Shown: piece by piece, positions 16,398 to 24,915 of the stretch
Layout: the number at the start of each line of letters is the position of its first letter
Position numbering within the stretch: the stretch's first letter is position 1
Assembly (NCBI RefSeq): GCF_003148495.1
Contig: NZ_QGGH01000006.1
Span: 124,001 to 188,000 of the forward strand
Reading direction: 5' to 3'
Source: Mesorhizobium loti
GTDB lineage: Bacteria; Pseudomonadota; Alphaproteobacteria; Rhizobiales; Rhizobiaceae
DNA length: 64,000 bases
Made by a program: the position numbers and the translations under genes
Notes under the pieces: model-generated
Seen by the model: the letters and a program-made list of their open reading frames with translations, nothing else
The model's database searches: none
Told to the model about the DNA's origin: nothing

Positions 16398-17684
16398 CTA
16401 GGATGCGGTCGTATCATGACCCGGATTTTGTCCGAAATTCCACCGCGTTTCCTCAAGTCCAATCCGCTTGAACGGATCGATCACGGTTCCCGCCACCATC
16501 GAGGCAAGGAACTGCGGCGCCGGCGGGATTTTTGCCACCGTCGCCACCAGCCTGTCGCGGATGAAGGGCAGCGCCACCGAATCCGACTGGTAGAACGGCG
16601 TGAATGCCAGCGACAGCGCCTGGAAGATGCGGACATGCCAGCGCCGTGCCCTCGCATAGGCGTCCAGTGCTGCCTCGACGTTTAGCGTCCGCGCCAGCGC
16701 GTGGCCGAGCGCCGCCGCGTCGAGCAGCGCCATGTTGGCCCCTTGCCCGAGCTGCGGGCTGGTCGAGTGCGCCGCGTCGCCGATGATGGCCAGCCGCCGC
16801 CCAACCGGCCGCTTCATCGTGTGGTGGCCATAGCGCGCCAGCGAGAGCTGGTCGAAACTGTCGATCTGGCTGGTGTACGCCTGGCTTTGCGGCCACAGGC
16901 GGACCACCCTCTCCTTCCAGGCGTCCAGACCCCGGGCGCGCACCTCTTCTGCATCCGACGGCTTCAGGCTCCAGAAGAATGCCGCCATCTTTTCAGCGCC
17001 CGGCTCCGGCCGGCCGATCGGCAGCACACCGATCATCACGCTCGCCTTGTCATAGCGTTGCAGCAGGGCGTGCTCGTCAAAACCTTCGCCGCGCCAGCCG
17101 AGCGAAGCCCAGAACGCACCATAGGTCAATGGCCTCGGCTCGCATGGAGCGCTTACACTGCGTCGCAGTTTCGAGCGCGAACCGCTGGCGTCGACGACTA
17201 GGTCGAACGGCCCCGCCCTTCGTCCGTTGCCACAGATCAGCGTCGTCCGTTCGCCGGTCTCCAGCGCCTCGACTTCAACCCCGGTCTCGATGGCGATCGC
17301 CTCGCGTTGCGCAGCGCGGAAAAGCACGCCGAACAAGGCCGCCCGGTGCACCGCGAGGCCAAAACGACCGCCATGTTGCGCGTCATAGCGGACATCGAGC
17401 ACGGTACGGCCGGTGCTGGCATCGGCGCCGTGCAGGCGGTCGATGCGGCTGCCCAGCGCCAGTATGTCGTCGAGCAGACCAAGATCGGCCAGCACCGTCA
17501 GCCCGGTCGGCTGCAGGATCAGCCCGGAGCCGACCGGCTTCGGCTCGTCGAAGCGCTCGAAGACAGTGACCCGATGCCCGGCACGCTTGAGATAGAGCGC
17601 CATGGCCAGTCCCGCCGGCCCGGCGCCGGCAATTGCGATGTCGTAGGAAATGCCGATGCCCCCAAAGCCGAATGGCCGGGACAA
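16398..17684 (-). CDS. FAD-dependent monooxygenase (PHBH/UbiH type)
   Basis: This 428-residue class A flavoprotein hydroxylase has the N-terminal Rossmann motif GAGPAG (20-25) with YDIAIAGAGPAGLAMALYLK. A mid-protein DLVVDASGSRSKLRR replaces the DG fingerprint. The GD motif follows in RLAIIGDAAHSTSPQLGQGA. It should hydroxylate an aromatic or related ring with NAD(P)H and O2. The substrate is not evident. It lies between a divergently read HxlR gene cluster and the CHAT gene. Confidence 0.88.
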   Translation of the reverse strand: MSRPFGFGGIGISYDIAIAGAGPAGLAMALYLKRAGHRVTVFERFDEPKPVGSGLILQPTGLTVLADLGLLDDILALGSRIDRLHGADASTGRTVLDVRYDAQHGGRFGLAVHRAALFGVLFRAAQREAIAIETGVEVEALETGERTTLICGNGRRAGPFDLVVDASGSRSKLRRSVSAPCEPRPLTYGAFWASLGWRGEGFDEHALLQRYDKASVMIGVLPIGRPEPGAEKMAAFFWSLKPSDAEEVRARGLDAWKERVVRLWPQSQAYTSQIDSFDQLSLARYGHHTMKRPVGRRLAIIGDAAHSTSPQLGQGANMALLDAAALGHALARTLNVEAALDAYARARRWHVRIFQALSLAFTPFYQSDSVALPFIRDRLVATVAKIPPAPQFLASMVAGTVIDPFKRIGLEETRWNFGQNPGHDTTAS

Positions 17685-17734
17685 TCCTTCAGCGGCCGGA
17701 CGAAATCAAGTTGCGGCTCCGGGCTTTTTCCGGC

Positions 17735-18145
17735 TCACGCCTGAGCGGCGTCAAAATCGGCGCGCGCTGCGCGTACCGCATCATGGTTGAGTTCGGCCCA
17801 CAGAATCAATTGATGAAAGGCGCCGAACATGGAGCGCCCGAGATCGGTCAGGCTGTATTCGACGCTCGGTGGTTTGGTCGGGAACACTTCGCGATGCACA
17901 TAGCCGTCGCGCTGAAGATCGTACAGCGTCTGGGTCAGCATGCGCTGCGAAATGTCGGGCACAAGGCGCCTCAACTCGCCGAAGCGATATGGTTTTTCAG
18001 CCAAGGCCATCATCAGCAGCGATCTCCATTTGCCGCTAACGCCCTGGATGACATCACGAACCGGACAATTGGCAATATTGCCGCCGCCTGAGATCGCCTT
18101 GTAGATCTCCATCTTCGATTTCAGATTGATGATCTTGCCGTCCAT
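17735..18145 (-). CDS. HxlR-family regulator (QorR/YtfH-like)
   Basis: This 136-residue winged-helix protein has the HxlR pattern: CPVRDVIQGVSGKWRSLLMM, then RFGELRRLVPDISQRMLTQTL and a wing ending VEYSLTDLGRSM. It is divergent from a QorB-like gene, exactly as ytfH/ytfG in Enterobacteria. HxlR members such as QorR and HypR sense quinone or aldehyde electrophiles through the N-terminal cysteine; Cys27 fits. A long palindrome fills the shared promoter. Confidence 0.9.
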   Translation of the reverse strand: MDGKIINLKSKMEIYKAISGGGNIANCPVRDVIQGVSGKWRSLLMMALAEKPYRFGELRRLVPDISQRMLTQTLYDLQRDGYVHREVFPTKPPSVEYSLTDLGRSMFGAFHQLILWAELNHDAVRAARADFDAAQA

Positions 18146-18216
18146 GGCTGGTTCCCTGCCTGTGCCTACCTCCCGAAAAACTGCCTTCTTTACGGCACCG
18201 GGTCAATTCCTATTTT

Positions 18217-18245
18217 AGTGCTGGTCTCTTTTTGAGACCGACACT
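18217..18245. promoter_or_regulatory. HxlR operator candidate (29-bp palindrome)
   Basis: AGTG-ct-GGTCTC-ttttt-GAGACC-ga-CACT is symmetric except the two spacer bases. It lies 72-100 bp from the HxlR start and 37 bp from the qorB start. The shape resembles a terminator, but its location between divergent starts argues for an operator. Confidence 0.65.
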
Positions 18246-18281
18246 CGAACCGCCCTAGCGGCGCAATGTCAGGACCCTTCC

Positions 18282-19175
18282 ATGACCGAAACCCTTCTCG
18301 TCACCGGCGCCTCCGGCCAGCTCGGCCGCGGCGTCATCCGCTATCTCCTGGACACGCACAAAGTTCCACCTGCAAGCATCATCGCCACAACCCGCAATCC
18401 GGAAAGCGTAGCCGATTTGGCCGCGCGCGGCGTCGTTGTCAGGGCCGCCGATTTCAACGACGTGGCCTCGCTGGAAACCGCATTCAAGGGCGCCGACAAG
18501 GTGCTGATCATTTCGACCGGCGATCTCGATCTAAAAAGCGGCAGGCGCCTGAAGCAGCACGAGAATGCAGTCGCCGCAGCCAAAAACGCCGGCGTTTCGC
18601 ACCTACTCTACACCTCGATGCCCAATCCAGAACCGGTATCGCCGGTGCTGTTTGCCAATGATCACTTCAGCACCGAGCAGGCGATCAAGGCGAGCGGCAT
18701 CCCCTACACGATCTTCCGCAACGGCTGGTACCAGGAGAACCTGTTCATGGCCCTGCCGCACGCGATCGCCTCGGGACACTGGTACACGTCCGCCGGCGAC
18801 GGCCGCATTGCGCATGGCGCACGCGATGACATGGCAGCAGCGATCGCCGCCGGCCTTGCTTCCGGCTCGACCGAGAGCAGGACCTACACCTTGACCGGTC
18901 CGAATGCCTACACCACGGCAGAGATCGCGGCCCTGGTAAGCGAGGTTACCGGCAAGCCGCTGGAAGTTATTCAGGTTCCGGATGAGGCCCTTACCGAAGG
19001 TGTAAAGGCGGCAGGCGTGCCAGAGGATTTCGCTGATGTCGTCGTCTCCTTCGACGTCAACACGCGCTCCGGCCGCATCGCCATGGTGACCGACGCGATC
19101 GAGACGCTTTCCGGCAGGACGCCAAAGACGTTGAAGCAGTTCCTCGAGGCGAACAAGGCCGCCCTGGTTGGTTGA
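18282..19175 (+). CDS. qorB: NAD(P)H:quinone oxidoreductase type 2 (QorB/YtfG-like)
   Basis: This 297-residue atypical SDR of the NmrA/QOR2 group opens with TGASGQLGRGVIRYLL (GxxGxxG). It shows ADKVLIISTGD, the YTSMPN strand, FRNGWYQENL and AGDGRIAHGARDDMAAA, all characteristic of QorB. It reduces quinones with NADPH. It is divergent from the HxlR regulator, reproducing the qorB-qorR pair. A hairpin terminator follows at 19183. Confidence 0.85.
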   Translation: MTETLLVTGASGQLGRGVIRYLLDTHKVPPASIIATTRNPESVADLAARGVVVRAADFNDVASLETAFKGADKVLIISTGDLDLKSGRRLKQHENAVAAAKNAGVSHLLYTSMPNPEPVSPVLFANDHFSTEQAIKASGIPYTIFRNGWYQENLFMALPHAIASGHWYTSAGDGRIAHGARDDMAAAIAAGLASGSTESRTYTLTGPNAYTTAEIAALVSEVTGKPLEVIQVPDEALTEGVKAAGVPEDFADVVVSFDVNTRSGRIAMVTDAIETLSGRTPKTLKQFLEANKAALVG

Positions 19176-19182
19176 CGGCCCG

Positions 19183-19219
19183 CGGTGCCGGAAGCCGAAA
19201 TACCTGGCTTTCGGCACCG
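19183..19219. terminator. Stem-loop between convergent qorB and SDR genes
   Basis: CGGTGCCGGAAGCC pairs with GGCTTTCGGCACCG over 14 bp (one G-T) around a 9-nt loop. It fills almost the whole 44-nt convergent gap and touches the SDR stop codon. Confidence 0.65.
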
Positions 19220-20260
19220 TTATTGCGATGTCTTGAGCAGCCCGAGCCGGATCAGGCTTTCGCCGGTCGCAGCCAGAGCGTCTTCGCGCGATCGCGGCGA
19301 CCAGCCGAGCATGCGCACCGCCTTGGCGTTGGTGGCATTCTTGACTTTACCCAGTTCCGGCGCGAGCTGTGCGGCTTCCCCGTTGAACAGGCCCACGATC
19401 CGTACCAGCCAATCGGGAAGCTGCCTGGTCGAGATGCGCGCCGCCGCATCGCCCAATCGCGTTTTCAAAGTCTGGGCGATCTCCCGCACCGTCATGAAAT
19501 CGCCGGCGATGGCCAGGAACCGCTCGCCCTTGGCGGCGGGATTGGTCATGGCACGCACATGCAGCTCCGCCACGTCGCGTGCGTCGACGACGCCGAAGGA
19601 CAGGCGTGGCAGCCCGGGCATGGCGCCGTTCATCATACGTTGGACAAATTCGGTGGAGGTGGAATGGTCGGCCCCGAGGACCGGCCCGAAGATACCGACC
19701 GGATTGACGACGGCCAGCTCCAGCTTGCCACCCTCGGTGGCCACGAAATCCCAGGCAGCGCGTTCGGCCAAGGTCTTCGACTTCACATAGGCACTGACCT
19801 TGGCCGTAGGATCGGTCCAGCTCTCCTCGGTGAACGGCTGGCCTCCGGGCGGCATCTTGCCGTAACCGATCGCCGCGAAGGATGAGGTCAGCACGACGCG
19901 TTTGACATGGGCGTCTCGTGCGGCCCGCAGCACCCGTAACGCGCCCTCACGAGCCGGAATGATCAGCTCGTCTTCATGCTTCGGCACCCCGGGCGGGAAT
20001 GGCGAGGCCACATGCAGGACGTAGTCGCAGCCAGCAACGGCTTGTGGCCAGCCCGCGTCGCTCATGAGATCGGCGATTGCAAAGGAGAGCCTGTCGCCCG
20101 GTTCAGTGCCACCAGCCTTGAGCATGGCCAGAACATCGGCTTCACGCTTGGCGGAGCGCACTGTCGTGCGCACGCGATACCCGGCGTTCAGCAGTTCGGC
20201 AATGCAGTGAGCACCGAGGAAGCCCGATCCGCCGGTGACAAGCACCAATTCGCCGCTCAT
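19220..20260 (-). CDS. Extended SDR (aldehyde / dihydroflavonol reductase-like)
   Basis: This 346-residue NAD(P)-dependent extended short-chain dehydrogenase has the N-terminal LVTGGSGFLGAHCIAELL, catalytic Ser-Tyr-Lys region with LTSSFAAIGYG and SAYVKSKTLAE (YxxxK), and the ELAVVNPVGIFGPVL strand. This subgroup reduces aldehydes or ketones (DFR/cinnamoyl-CoA reductase-like). It appears to be a single-gene unit; the substrate is unknown. Confidence 0.86.
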   Translation of the reverse strand: MSGELVLVTGGSGFLGAHCIAELLNAGYRVRTTVRSAKREADVLAMLKAGGTEPGDRLSFAIADLMSDAGWPQAVAGCDYVLHVASPFPPGVPKHEDELIIPAREGALRVLRAARDAHVKRVVLTSSFAAIGYGKMPPGGQPFTEESWTDPTAKVSAYVKSKTLAERAAWDFVATEGGKLELAVVNPVGIFGPVLGADHSTSTEFVQRMMNGAMPGLPRLSFGVVDARDVAELHVRAMTNPAAKGERFLAIAGDFMTVREIAQTLKTRLGDAAARISTRQLPDWLVRIVGLFNGEAAQLAPELGKVKNATNAKAVRMLGWSPRSREDALAATGESLIRLGLLKTSQ

Positions 20261-20301
20261 GCCCGCCTCCGCAACTGTTGAAGTCTACGCGTTCGAGCCC
20301 G

Positions 20302-22221
20302 TCAGATCGCCACCTGCGTTCCGATCTCCACCACGCGTCCGGTCGGGATCTGGAAATACTCCGTCGCATCGGCCGCCGTACGCGCCAGGCCGATGAACAA
20401 CCGATCCTGCCACAGCGGCATGCCGGAATTGGGCGAGGCCTTAAGCGAACGACGCGACAGGAAGAACGAAGTCGTCATGATGTCGAACTTCCAACCCTGC
20501 TTGCGGCAGATCGCCAGCGCGCGCGGGATGTTGGGCTGCTCCATGTAGCCGAAGGTCAGCGTCACCCGCATGAACAGCTCGTTGACCGTCTCCATCTTGA
20601 CCCGGTCGCTGTCGGGCACCACCGGCTGCGGCGCCGTCACCACCGAAAGGATGACGTTCTGCTCATGCAGCACCTTGTAGTGCTTCAGGCTGTGCATCAG
20701 CGCGGTTGGCGCGCTGAGCGGATCGCTGGTCAGGAACACGGCGGTGCCGGACACCAGCTGCGGCTTTTTCTTCAACAGATTGCCGGCGAGGAAATCGAGC
20801 GGGATCTCGTTGCGGCGGGTCTTGTCGAACAGATAGCGGCTGCCGCGCACCCAGGTCCACATGGCCATGATGACCGCGAAGGCCACCGCCAGCGAGGCCC
20901 AACCGCCCTCGAACACCTTGACGATGTTGGAGGCAAAGAAGCCGATATCGATGAAGGCAAACAACGACGTCAGGGCGACTGCCGGCCAGAGGTTCCATTT
21001 CCAGATACGCATCATGATGACGAAGAGCAGGGTCGTCGTCACCAGCATGTTGCCGGTCACCGAGATGCCATAGGCGGAGGCCAGCCTGCTGGATTCGCCG
21101 AAGCCGACGACCAGCATCATCACCACCAGCGCCAGCAGGAGATTGACGCGCGGCATGTAGATTTGGCCGGACTGTTTCTCCGACGTGTGGAGTATTTCCA
21201 GGCGCGGCAGCATGTTGAGCTGCACCGCCTGCCTGGTCAGCGAAAAGGCGCCTGATATCACCGCCTGGCTGGCGATGACCGTCGCGGCGGTCGCCAGCAC
21301 GACCATTGGGATCAGCGTCCAACCCCCATTCATCTCGAAGAATGGATGGCCGACGACCCCGCCATTGGCCAGCACGAAGGCGCCCTGCCCGGCATAGTTG
21401 AGCAGCAGGCAGGGAAACACGATCGCCAGCCAGGCGAGCACGATCGGCTTGCGGCCGAAATGGCCGAGATCGGCATAGAGCGCCTCGGCGCCGGTGACGG
21501 CGAGGAAGACGGCGCCGACGGTGACGAAGGCAACGTCGGGCGAATTGATCAGGAAGGCGACGATATAGTGGGGACTGATTGCCCACAGGATTTCCGGATC
21601 GGCGATGATGTGATTGAGGCCTGAAAGGCCAATGGCGAGGAACCACACGGCGGTTACCGGGCCGAACACCAAGCCGACACCACCCGTGCCGAACCGCTGC
21701 ACCGCGAACACCATGGCAAGAATAACCAATGTCAGCGGCACCACATAGGGCTGGAAAGCAGGCGTGACGACATTCATGCCCTCGACCGCCGAAAGGACCG
21801 AGATAGCCGGCGTGATGACGGCATCGCCGAAAAACAGCGAGGCACCGACGATGCCGATAGCGAGAATGATCGCCGAGCGCGTCGGGAAGCTGCCGCGCGC
21901 CAGGGCCATCAGCGACAGCACGCCGCCCTCGCCGCGATTGTCGGCGCGCAGCACGAACATGATATATTTTACTGTGACCGTAATCGTGAGCGACCAGATA
22001 ATCAGCGACAGCACGCCAAGGATGTCGCCACGGTCGGCGACATTGCCGCCGGACGAGGCGTGCAATGCCTCACGGAAGGCGTAGATCGGGCTGGTGCCGA
22101 TATCGCCGTAGACCACACCGAGCGCGCCCAGCATCAGAACCTTGGTGCTGTGCTGTTCGACTTCTGGATGGCTCGATTGTTCGACGGGTTCTGCCTCACT
22201 ACCAGCATTGGTAAGGGCCAT
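20302..22221 (-). CDS. kup: KUP-family potassium uptake protein
   Basis: This 639-residue KUP/HAK/KT K+ transporter has about 12 membrane helices in the first 430 residues and a cytoplasmic C-terminal domain. The family signature GVVYGDIGTSPIYAFREAL is near the N-terminus, with VKYIMFVLRADNRGEGGVLSL next. The ATG at 22221 has GGAG 8 nt upstream; a GTG at 22230 within that site is less likely. It imports K+ with H+. Confidence 0.95.
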   Translation of the reverse strand: MALTNAGSEAEPVEQSSHPEVEQHSTKVLMLGALGVVYGDIGTSPIYAFREALHASSGGNVADRGDILGVLSLIIWSLTITVTVKYIMFVLRADNRGEGGVLSLMALARGSFPTRSAIILAIGIVGASLFFGDAVITPAISVLSAVEGMNVVTPAFQPYVVPLTLVILAMVFAVQRFGTGGVGLVFGPVTAVWFLAIGLSGLNHIIADPEILWAISPHYIVAFLINSPDVAFVTVGAVFLAVTGAEALYADLGHFGRKPIVLAWLAIVFPCLLLNYAGQGAFVLANGGVVGHPFFEMNGGWTLIPMVVLATAATVIASQAVISGAFSLTRQAVQLNMLPRLEILHTSEKQSGQIYMPRVNLLLALVVMMLVVGFGESSRLASAYGISVTGNMLVTTTLLFVIMMRIWKWNLWPAVALTSLFAFIDIGFFASNIVKVFEGGWASLAVAFAVIMAMWTWVRGSRYLFDKTRRNEIPLDFLAGNLLKKKPQLVSGTAVFLTSDPLSAPTALMHSLKHYKVLHEQNVILSVVTAPQPVVPDSDRVKMETVNELFMRVTLTFGYMEQPNIPRALAICRKQGWKFDIMTTSFFLSRRSLKASPNSGMPLWQDRLFIGLARTAADATEYFQIPTGRVVEIGTQVAI

Positions 22222-22324
22222 GGGCGACACTCCGATAAGCGCGCGGTGCTCTACGCTTGCTGCAATGCAATATCAAGTGCCGTCGCGTAATGGCTGCCAT
22301 GCCTGCCACGCGAGGCTGCCATCG

Positions 22325-23065
22325 CTACCATCCGCAGGCCTTGAGGAACCGACCCACCGTGCGGGCCATGCCATACTCCAACGCGTCGGCTGTCAACCCG
22401 TGTCCGATCGACACTTCGGCCAATGCCGGAATGCGCTTGGCCAGTGCCGGCAGGTTGCTGACCACCAGATCGTGTCCGGCATTGACCTGAAGCCCGGCGG
22501 CAAGGGCGGCGTCGGCGGTTTTTCCCAGCCTTTCCAGCTCCTTGGCCGCTTTTGCGGAATCGGAATGATAGCTGCCGTACGGACCCGTATAAAGCTCGAT
22601 GCGGTCAGCGCCGGTGTCGCGGGCTGCCGCCACGCAATCGGGGTCCGGATCGGAAAACAGCGACACGCGAAAGCCGCCCTTCTTCAGGCGCTTGACGATC
22701 GGAGTGAGGAACGCGGCCTGGGTCGCGAAGTTCCAGCCATGGTCCGATGTCGCCTGGGTCGGATCGTCCGGCACCAGTGTCACCTGTTCGGGCTGATGCT
22801 TTTCCACAAGCAGCAGGAAATCCTCGGTCGGATAGCCCTCGATGTTGAATTCCGCGCGCGGAAACTCGTCGTCGATCAGCGACCGGATCTCGGGCAGATC
22901 GGAGTGTCTTGTATGCCGCTCGTCGGGGCGCGGATGCACCGTCAGTCCATGCGCCCCGGCCGCGAGCGCAATGCGGCCTAGGCCGGTGACGCTGGGCCAC
23001 GGCAAGTCGCGCCGGTTGCGCAGCATGGCGATGGCATTGAGGTTGACGGAGAGCTTTGCGGGCAT
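22325..23065 (-). CDS. pdxJ: Pyridoxine 5'-phosphate synthase
   Basis: This 246-residue TIM-barrel enzyme joins 1-deoxyxylulose 5-phosphate and 3-amino-2-oxopropyl phosphate to make pyridoxine 5'-phosphate, the DXP-dependent vitamin B6 route. Seen motifs are KLSVNLNAIAMLRN, GLTVHPRPDERH, EFNIEGYPT, VTLVPDD, GADRIELYTGPY and VNAGHDL. GAGG lies 8 nt before the ATG at 23065. Confidence 0.96.
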   Translation of the reverse strand: MPAKLSVNLNAIAMLRNRRDLPWPSVTGLGRIALAAGAHGLTVHPRPDERHTRHSDLPEIRSLIDDEFPRAEFNIEGYPTEDFLLLVEKHQPEQVTLVPDDPTQATSDHGWNFATQAAFLTPIVKRLKKGGFRVSLFSDPDPDCVAAARDTGADRIELYTGPYGSYHSDSAKAAKELERLGKTADAALAAGLQVNAGHDLVVSNLPALAKRIPALAEVSIGHGLTADALEYGMARTVGRFLKACGW

Positions 23066-23101
23066 GCGGGCGGCCTCAAAAATCATTCGATGCCCCACCT
23101 A

Positions 23102-23143
23102 TAATGCCTTTAACGGGAACAGTAATGCCTTTGGTGGGAACAG
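23102..23143 (+). repeat. Tandem 21-bp repeat, two copies
   Basis: TAATGCCTTTAACGGGAACAG (23102-23122, 21 bp) is followed directly by a copy that differs only at three bases, where AAC becomes GGT. It lies in the divergent gap between pdxJ and the STAS gene and could be a pair of regulator sites. Confidence 0.6.
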
Positions 23144-23199
23144 ACTGGGGGTTTCGGGTGTTCCAAGGCTGACGAACGAGCCCGGGAAAGGAACCGCCC

Positions 23200-23622
23200 A
23201 TGAATTTTCTCGATACCGTACCGGCGATCCGCCGTCTCGAGACCAGCCGTGACGACCTTTTCGCCATCGACGTCGTCGGGCACGTCTCTGCTGCCGATGG
23301 CGAAAACCTTTTCGGGCTGATGGAGGCTGCCTACGCCCTTCACCCGCGCATCGATGTGCTGGTGCGCCTCGTCGACCATGATGGCGTCGACTGGACCCAT
23401 ATCGCGGACGAAACCCTGAAGCAGGGCGCCATCCATGCATTGGAACATGTCGGCCGTTGCGCGACGATCGGCAAACCGGACTGGATAGCGGACGCTCAAC
23501 GCTTTCTGCCGTCCTCACCGCCCATCGAAATCAGGCATTTCAAGGCGGAGGACGAGGCTGCCGCCTGGCAGTGGCTTGCCGCACAGCCTATCGGGGCAAC
23601 AGCATCCGGCGCCCTTACCTGA
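23200..23622 (+). CDS. STAS/SpoIIAA-like domain protein
   Basis: This 140-residue protein resembles the SpoIIAA-like (DUF3478) group: alternating strands and helices such as DDLFAIDVVGHVSAADG, RIDVLVRLVDHDGVDW and VGRCATIGKPDWI. Proteins of this fold bind small ligands or partners; none has a firm role here. Its last 8 nt overlap the 3' end of the convergent helicase gene. Confidence 0.75.
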   Translation: MNFLDTVPAIRRLETSRDDLFAIDVVGHVSAADGENLFGLMEAAYALHPRIDVLVRLVDHDGVDWTHIADETLKQGAIHALEHVGRCATIGKPDWIADAQRFLPSSPPIEIRHFKAEDEAAAWQWLAAQPIGATASGALT

Positions 23623-24742
23623 CGATCGTCAGCCGCTCGGCCGCCCGCGTGATGGCGGTGTAGAGCCAGCGCTGGCGGGTTTCCTTGAAGGCCCAGCTTT
23701 CATCGAACAGCACGATCTCGTTCCACTGCGAGCCCTGTGCCTTGTGCACGGTCAGCGCGTAGCCATAGTCGAAATCGTCGAAGCGCTTCTTCTGCTGCCA
23801 GGGGATGTCGGCATCCGGGTCCTCGAAGGCCGCCTTGAGCAGCTTGATCTTGGCGACGCCGCGGTCCGGGTCGTCCTCTTCTGGCGACACCAGAAGGTTG
23901 ATGCCGGGCTTCACCGTCTCGCGCGACGAGGTCATCACCTTCCACAGCGAGCCGTTGAGCAGCCCTTTGGCCGGATCGTTGCGCAGGCAGACCAGCTTGT
24001 CGCCGGCCTGCGGATAATCGGCATTGAAGCCTTTGAGTTCGCGCAGCCGCTGATTGTAGCGCCGCCGCGTGCGGTTGGTGCCGACCAGCACCTGGTCCGC
24101 CCTGAGCACCAGGTCCTGGGTGACATCTTCCTTGCCGATCACCTGCGCCGTGCCGTAGTCGCCACGCATGAACTCGCGGCCCTCGCGCACATCGAGCGCC
24201 AGCCGCAGGATCGGGTTGTCGCGCGCCTGCCGGTGGATTTCGGTGAGCAGGAAATCCGGCTCGTGGTCGGTGAAGAAGCCGCCACCCGAGATCGGCGGCA
24301 ACTGGCCGGGGTCGCCGAGCACCAGGATCGGCGTGCCGAAACTCATCAGGTCACGGCCAAGCTGTTCGTCGACCATCGAGCATTCGTCGATGACGACCAA
24401 TTTGGCCCGCGAGATCGGGCTCTGCCGGTTGAGCGAAAAGGTCGGCGACATCGAGGTCTTGCCGGTGACTTCGTCCGACACCGATTCCTCGCCTTTCGGC
24501 CTGTAGATCAGCGAATGGATGGTGCGCGCATTGACCGCGCCCTTGGAGCGCAACACCTGCGCGGCCTTGCCGGTGAAGGCGGCGAACTGCACCTGCCCGT
24601 CGACATGTTCGGCAAAATAGCGCGCCAGCGTCGTCTTGCCCGTGCCGGCGTAGCCGAATAGCCGAAAAATCTGGGGCCGGCCCTCCTTGAGCCAGCGCGC
24701 CACCGCTTTCAGAGCCTCGTCCTGTTGGGGGGAGAATTCCAT
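23615..24742 (-). CDS. RecD-like superfamily 1 DNA helicase
   Basis: This 375-residue protein from MEFSPQQDEAL has Walker A GYAGTGKT (30-37), Walker B VVIDECSMVD, motif III LVLGDPGQLPP, the EIHRQ motif, and a C-terminal UvrD_C_2 segment YALTVHKAQGSQWNE ending in AITRAAERL. It is shorter than RecD or RecD2 and lacks their N-terminal parts. It is likely a 5'-3' helicase in DNA repair, with no recB/recC nearby. An upstream ATG at 24793 would add 17 residues and cannot be excluded. Confidence 0.85.
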   Translation of the reverse strand: MEFSPQQDEALKAVARWLKEGRPQIFRLFGYAGTGKTTLARYFAEHVDGQVQFAAFTGKAAQVLRSKGAVNARTIHSLIYRPKGEESVSDEVTGKTSMSPTFSLNRQSPISRAKLVVIDECSMVDEQLGRDLMSFGTPILVLGDPGQLPPISGGGFFTDHEPDFLLTEIHRQARDNPILRLALDVREGREFMRGDYGTAQVIGKEDVTQDLVLRADQVLVGTNRTRRRYNQRLRELKGFNADYPQAGDKLVCLRNDPAKGLLNGSLWKVMTSSRETVKPGINLLVSPEEDDPDRGVAKIKLLKAAFEDPDADIPWQQKKRFDDFDYGYALTVHKAQGSQWNEIVLFDESWAFKETRQRWLYTAITRAAERLTIVR

Positions 24743-24915
24743 CGGTTCGACAGACCGGATTCGCGAGAGAAAGACAAGCTTGGCCGCCGGCATATCTGCC
24801 GCAGTCGGCGGCGAACGCAGCGCCTACAACGGAATGAAGCTATCAGTCAAAAACAAGAACGTAAAGGGAACAGATCCCTTCTTTCGGTCCGAAATCTGGC
24901 CTCGGTGAAAAACTG

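Noticed and set aside
14894..16471. 525-codon + strand frame opposite the CHAT gene
   Set aside because: Antisense shadow; the opposite strand encodes a signal peptide, TPR region and intact CHAT dyad.
18217..18245. Intrinsic terminator (GGTCTC-ttttt-GAGACC)
   Set aside because: It lies between two divergent start codons, where a terminator has no role; operator is more likely.
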